DNA of 64,000 nucleotides from Prosopocoilus inquinatus (lineage: Eukaryota; Arthropoda; Insecta; Coleoptera; Lucanidae). The stretch spans positions 248,001-312,000 of the forward strand of contig JAYKNF010000017.1 in the NCBI GenBank assembly GCA_036172665.1. The letters are read 5' to 3'. Numbering within the stretch: the first letter of the stretch is position 1; each line of letters begins with the position of its first letter. The position numbers were made by a program, and so were the translations under genes. This document shows positions 63,201 to 64,000 of this stretch, piece after piece. The notes under the pieces are model-generated. The model saw only the letters and a list, made by a program, of their open reading frames with translations, made no database searches and was not told the origin of the DNA.

Positions 63201-64000
63201 AAATAACATGATAGATGAGTAAGGATCTATTAGATACATCACAGGAACAACGCTAATACGTGTTGTTTCGTTTAAAACTATTTCCAGCTCCTCCTGTGTC
63301 TGAAAACTTCGTATCTCACATCAGGGATACTGGAGTCCATCCAAACGTCAAATAACATGATAGATAGGTAAGGATCGATTAGATACATCACAGGAACAAC
63401 GCTAATGCGCGTTGTTTCATTTAAAACTATTTCCAGCTTCTACTGCGTCCGAGAACTTCGTATCTCACATCAGAGTTACTAGAGCCCATCCAAACGTCAA
63501 ATAACATGATAGATAAGTAAGGATCGATTAGATACATCACAGGAACAACGCTAATGCGTGTTGTTTCATTTAAAACTATTTCCAGCTTCTACTGCGTCCG
63601 AGAACATCGTATCTCACATCAGAGTTACTAGAGTCCATCCAAACGTCAAATAACATGATAGATGAGTAAGGATCGATTAGATACAACACAGGAACAACGC
63701 TACTACGTGTTGTTTCGTTTAAAACTATTTCCAGCTCCTGCTGCGTCCAAAAACTTCGTATCTCACATCAGAGTTACTAGAGAGTCCATCGAAACGTCAA
63801 ATAACATGATAGATAAGTAAGGATCGATTAGATACATCACAGGAACAACGCTAATACGTGTTGTTTCGTTCAAAACTATTTTCAGCTTCTGCTGCGTCCG
63901 AAAACTTCGTATCTCACTTCAGAGTTACTGGAGCCCATAAAAACGTCAAATAACATGATAGATGAGTAAGGATCTATTAGATACATCACAGGAACAACGC
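51240..64000. repeat. 44-monomer (6,556-bp) tandem duplication, second copy running off the window
   Basis: The landmark monomers at 52,570 and 59,126 are exactly 44 x 149 bp apart, and the same lag holds at ccgaaaac 51,233 and 57,789 and for ggaaaaacgc near 52,366 and 58,922. The first copy is about 51.24-57.80 kb; the second starts at the junction in 57,788-57,808 and continues beyond the window (about 6.2 kb visible). Comparing by eye I noticed one substitution (acacgaac near 55,492 against acaggaac near 62,048). Such identity makes this the youngest large rearrangement here, or an assembly duplication. Confidence 0.88.
57788..57808. other. Unequal-exchange junction of the 44-monomer duplication
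   Basis: The last left-parent base is the t of cctgtgtcc (as at about 40.34 kb); the first right-parent base is in ttcagagttacttgag (as at about 51.25 kb). Between them is ccgaaaacttcgtatctcac, identical in both parents. The crossover is therefore homologous, within about 21 bp, and in register with the 149-bp period. Confidence 0.85.

Larger units (their letters stand above)
1..64000. repeat. 149-bp tandem satellite array filling the window
   Basis: Seen directly: the landmark beginning ccgaaaac or ccgagaac recurs at 1, 150, 299, 448, 597 and so on, a period of 149 bp, through to the last base. All monomers run in the same direction and there is no spacer. About 429 monomers are present. 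Neighbouring monomers differ at scattered sites, while monomers many units apart can be nearly identical, which is the mark of higher-order organisation. No non-satellite stretch longer than the 36-bp insertions was found, and those are made of satellite sequence too. G+C is about 40%. Arrays like this typically sit in centromeric, pericentromeric or other heterochromatin, or on B or sex chromosomes. The sequence alone does not say which. The family is not one I recognise. Confidence 0.98.

Noticed and set aside
1..64000. CRISPR array (regularly spaced direct repeats)
   Set aside because: The full 149-bp unit repeats with no unique spacers, far longer than CRISPR repeat-spacer units, and there are no cas-like genes.
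1..64000. CENP-B-box-like motif at monomer bases about 116-132 (tttcgttcaaaactatt)
   Set aside because: The first half (ttcg, then a at the right spacing) fits the known 17-bp CENP-B box pattern, but the essential cggg half is ctat here. A half match in every monomer is not enough to call a box.
1..64000. Transposon, LTR or target-site duplication inside the array
   Set aside because: Apart from the indels listed in the first finding, phase arithmetic leaves no room for inserted DNA. The largest insertion is 36 bp and is built from satellite sequence.
1..64000. Telomeric or simple-sequence repeats (for example GATA runs from gatagata in the monomer)
   Set aside because: gatagata is only two units long within each monomer and is often interrupted as gatagatg; there is no extended microsatellite.

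Overview
The whole window is one uninterrupted tandem satellite array. There is no gene, tRNA, rRNA, CRISPR array, transposon or unique sequence in it. The unit is 149 bp, about 40% G+C (59 of 149 bases in the consensus I counted), always head to tail in the same orientation, and about 429 copies fill the 64 kb. Length and phase were checked by locating the same monomer landmark (ccgaaaac or ccgagaac, taken as base 1) along the window. The landmark monomers at 1, 35869, 52570 and 59126 are spaced by 240, 112 and 44 monomers plus net indels of +108, +13 and 0. Those nets are fully explained by the small indels I could see. Apart from about 25 indel events of some nine kinds, nearly every monomer appears to be exactly 149 bp.

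This is eukaryotic heterochromatin-type DNA (centromeric, pericentromeric, B or sex chromosome). I do not recognise the family and cannot name the species. CpG is not depleted (9 per consensus monomer, about 6 expected), which fits a genome with little CpG methylation such as many invertebrates. This is inference only.

Layout: (1) block A1, 1 to about 18.35 kb, carries internal duplications of 12, 17 and 8 monomers. (2) Block X, about 18.39 to 32.86 kb, is dominated by a different monomer subfamily; it carries two copies of a 36-bp double-hairpin insertion and several duplications with lags of 11, 17 and 20 monomers. (3) Block P1, about 32.86 to 49.56 kb, is a 16,701-bp (112-monomer) higher-order unit closely related to A1. 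(4) Block P2, about 49.56 to 57.80 kb, is the next copy of that unit, cut by a junction at 57,788-57,808. (5) From there to the end the array repeats 51.24 kb onward at a lag of exactly 6,556 bp (44 monomers), almost without differences, so this is probably the youngest event.

The array's visible history is a nested series of unequal exchanges and tandem duplications. The junctions I could narrow fall in stretches identical between the partners and keep the 149-bp register. The longest open frames (60-87 codons, minus strand) are by-products of the repeat and I do not call any as genes.
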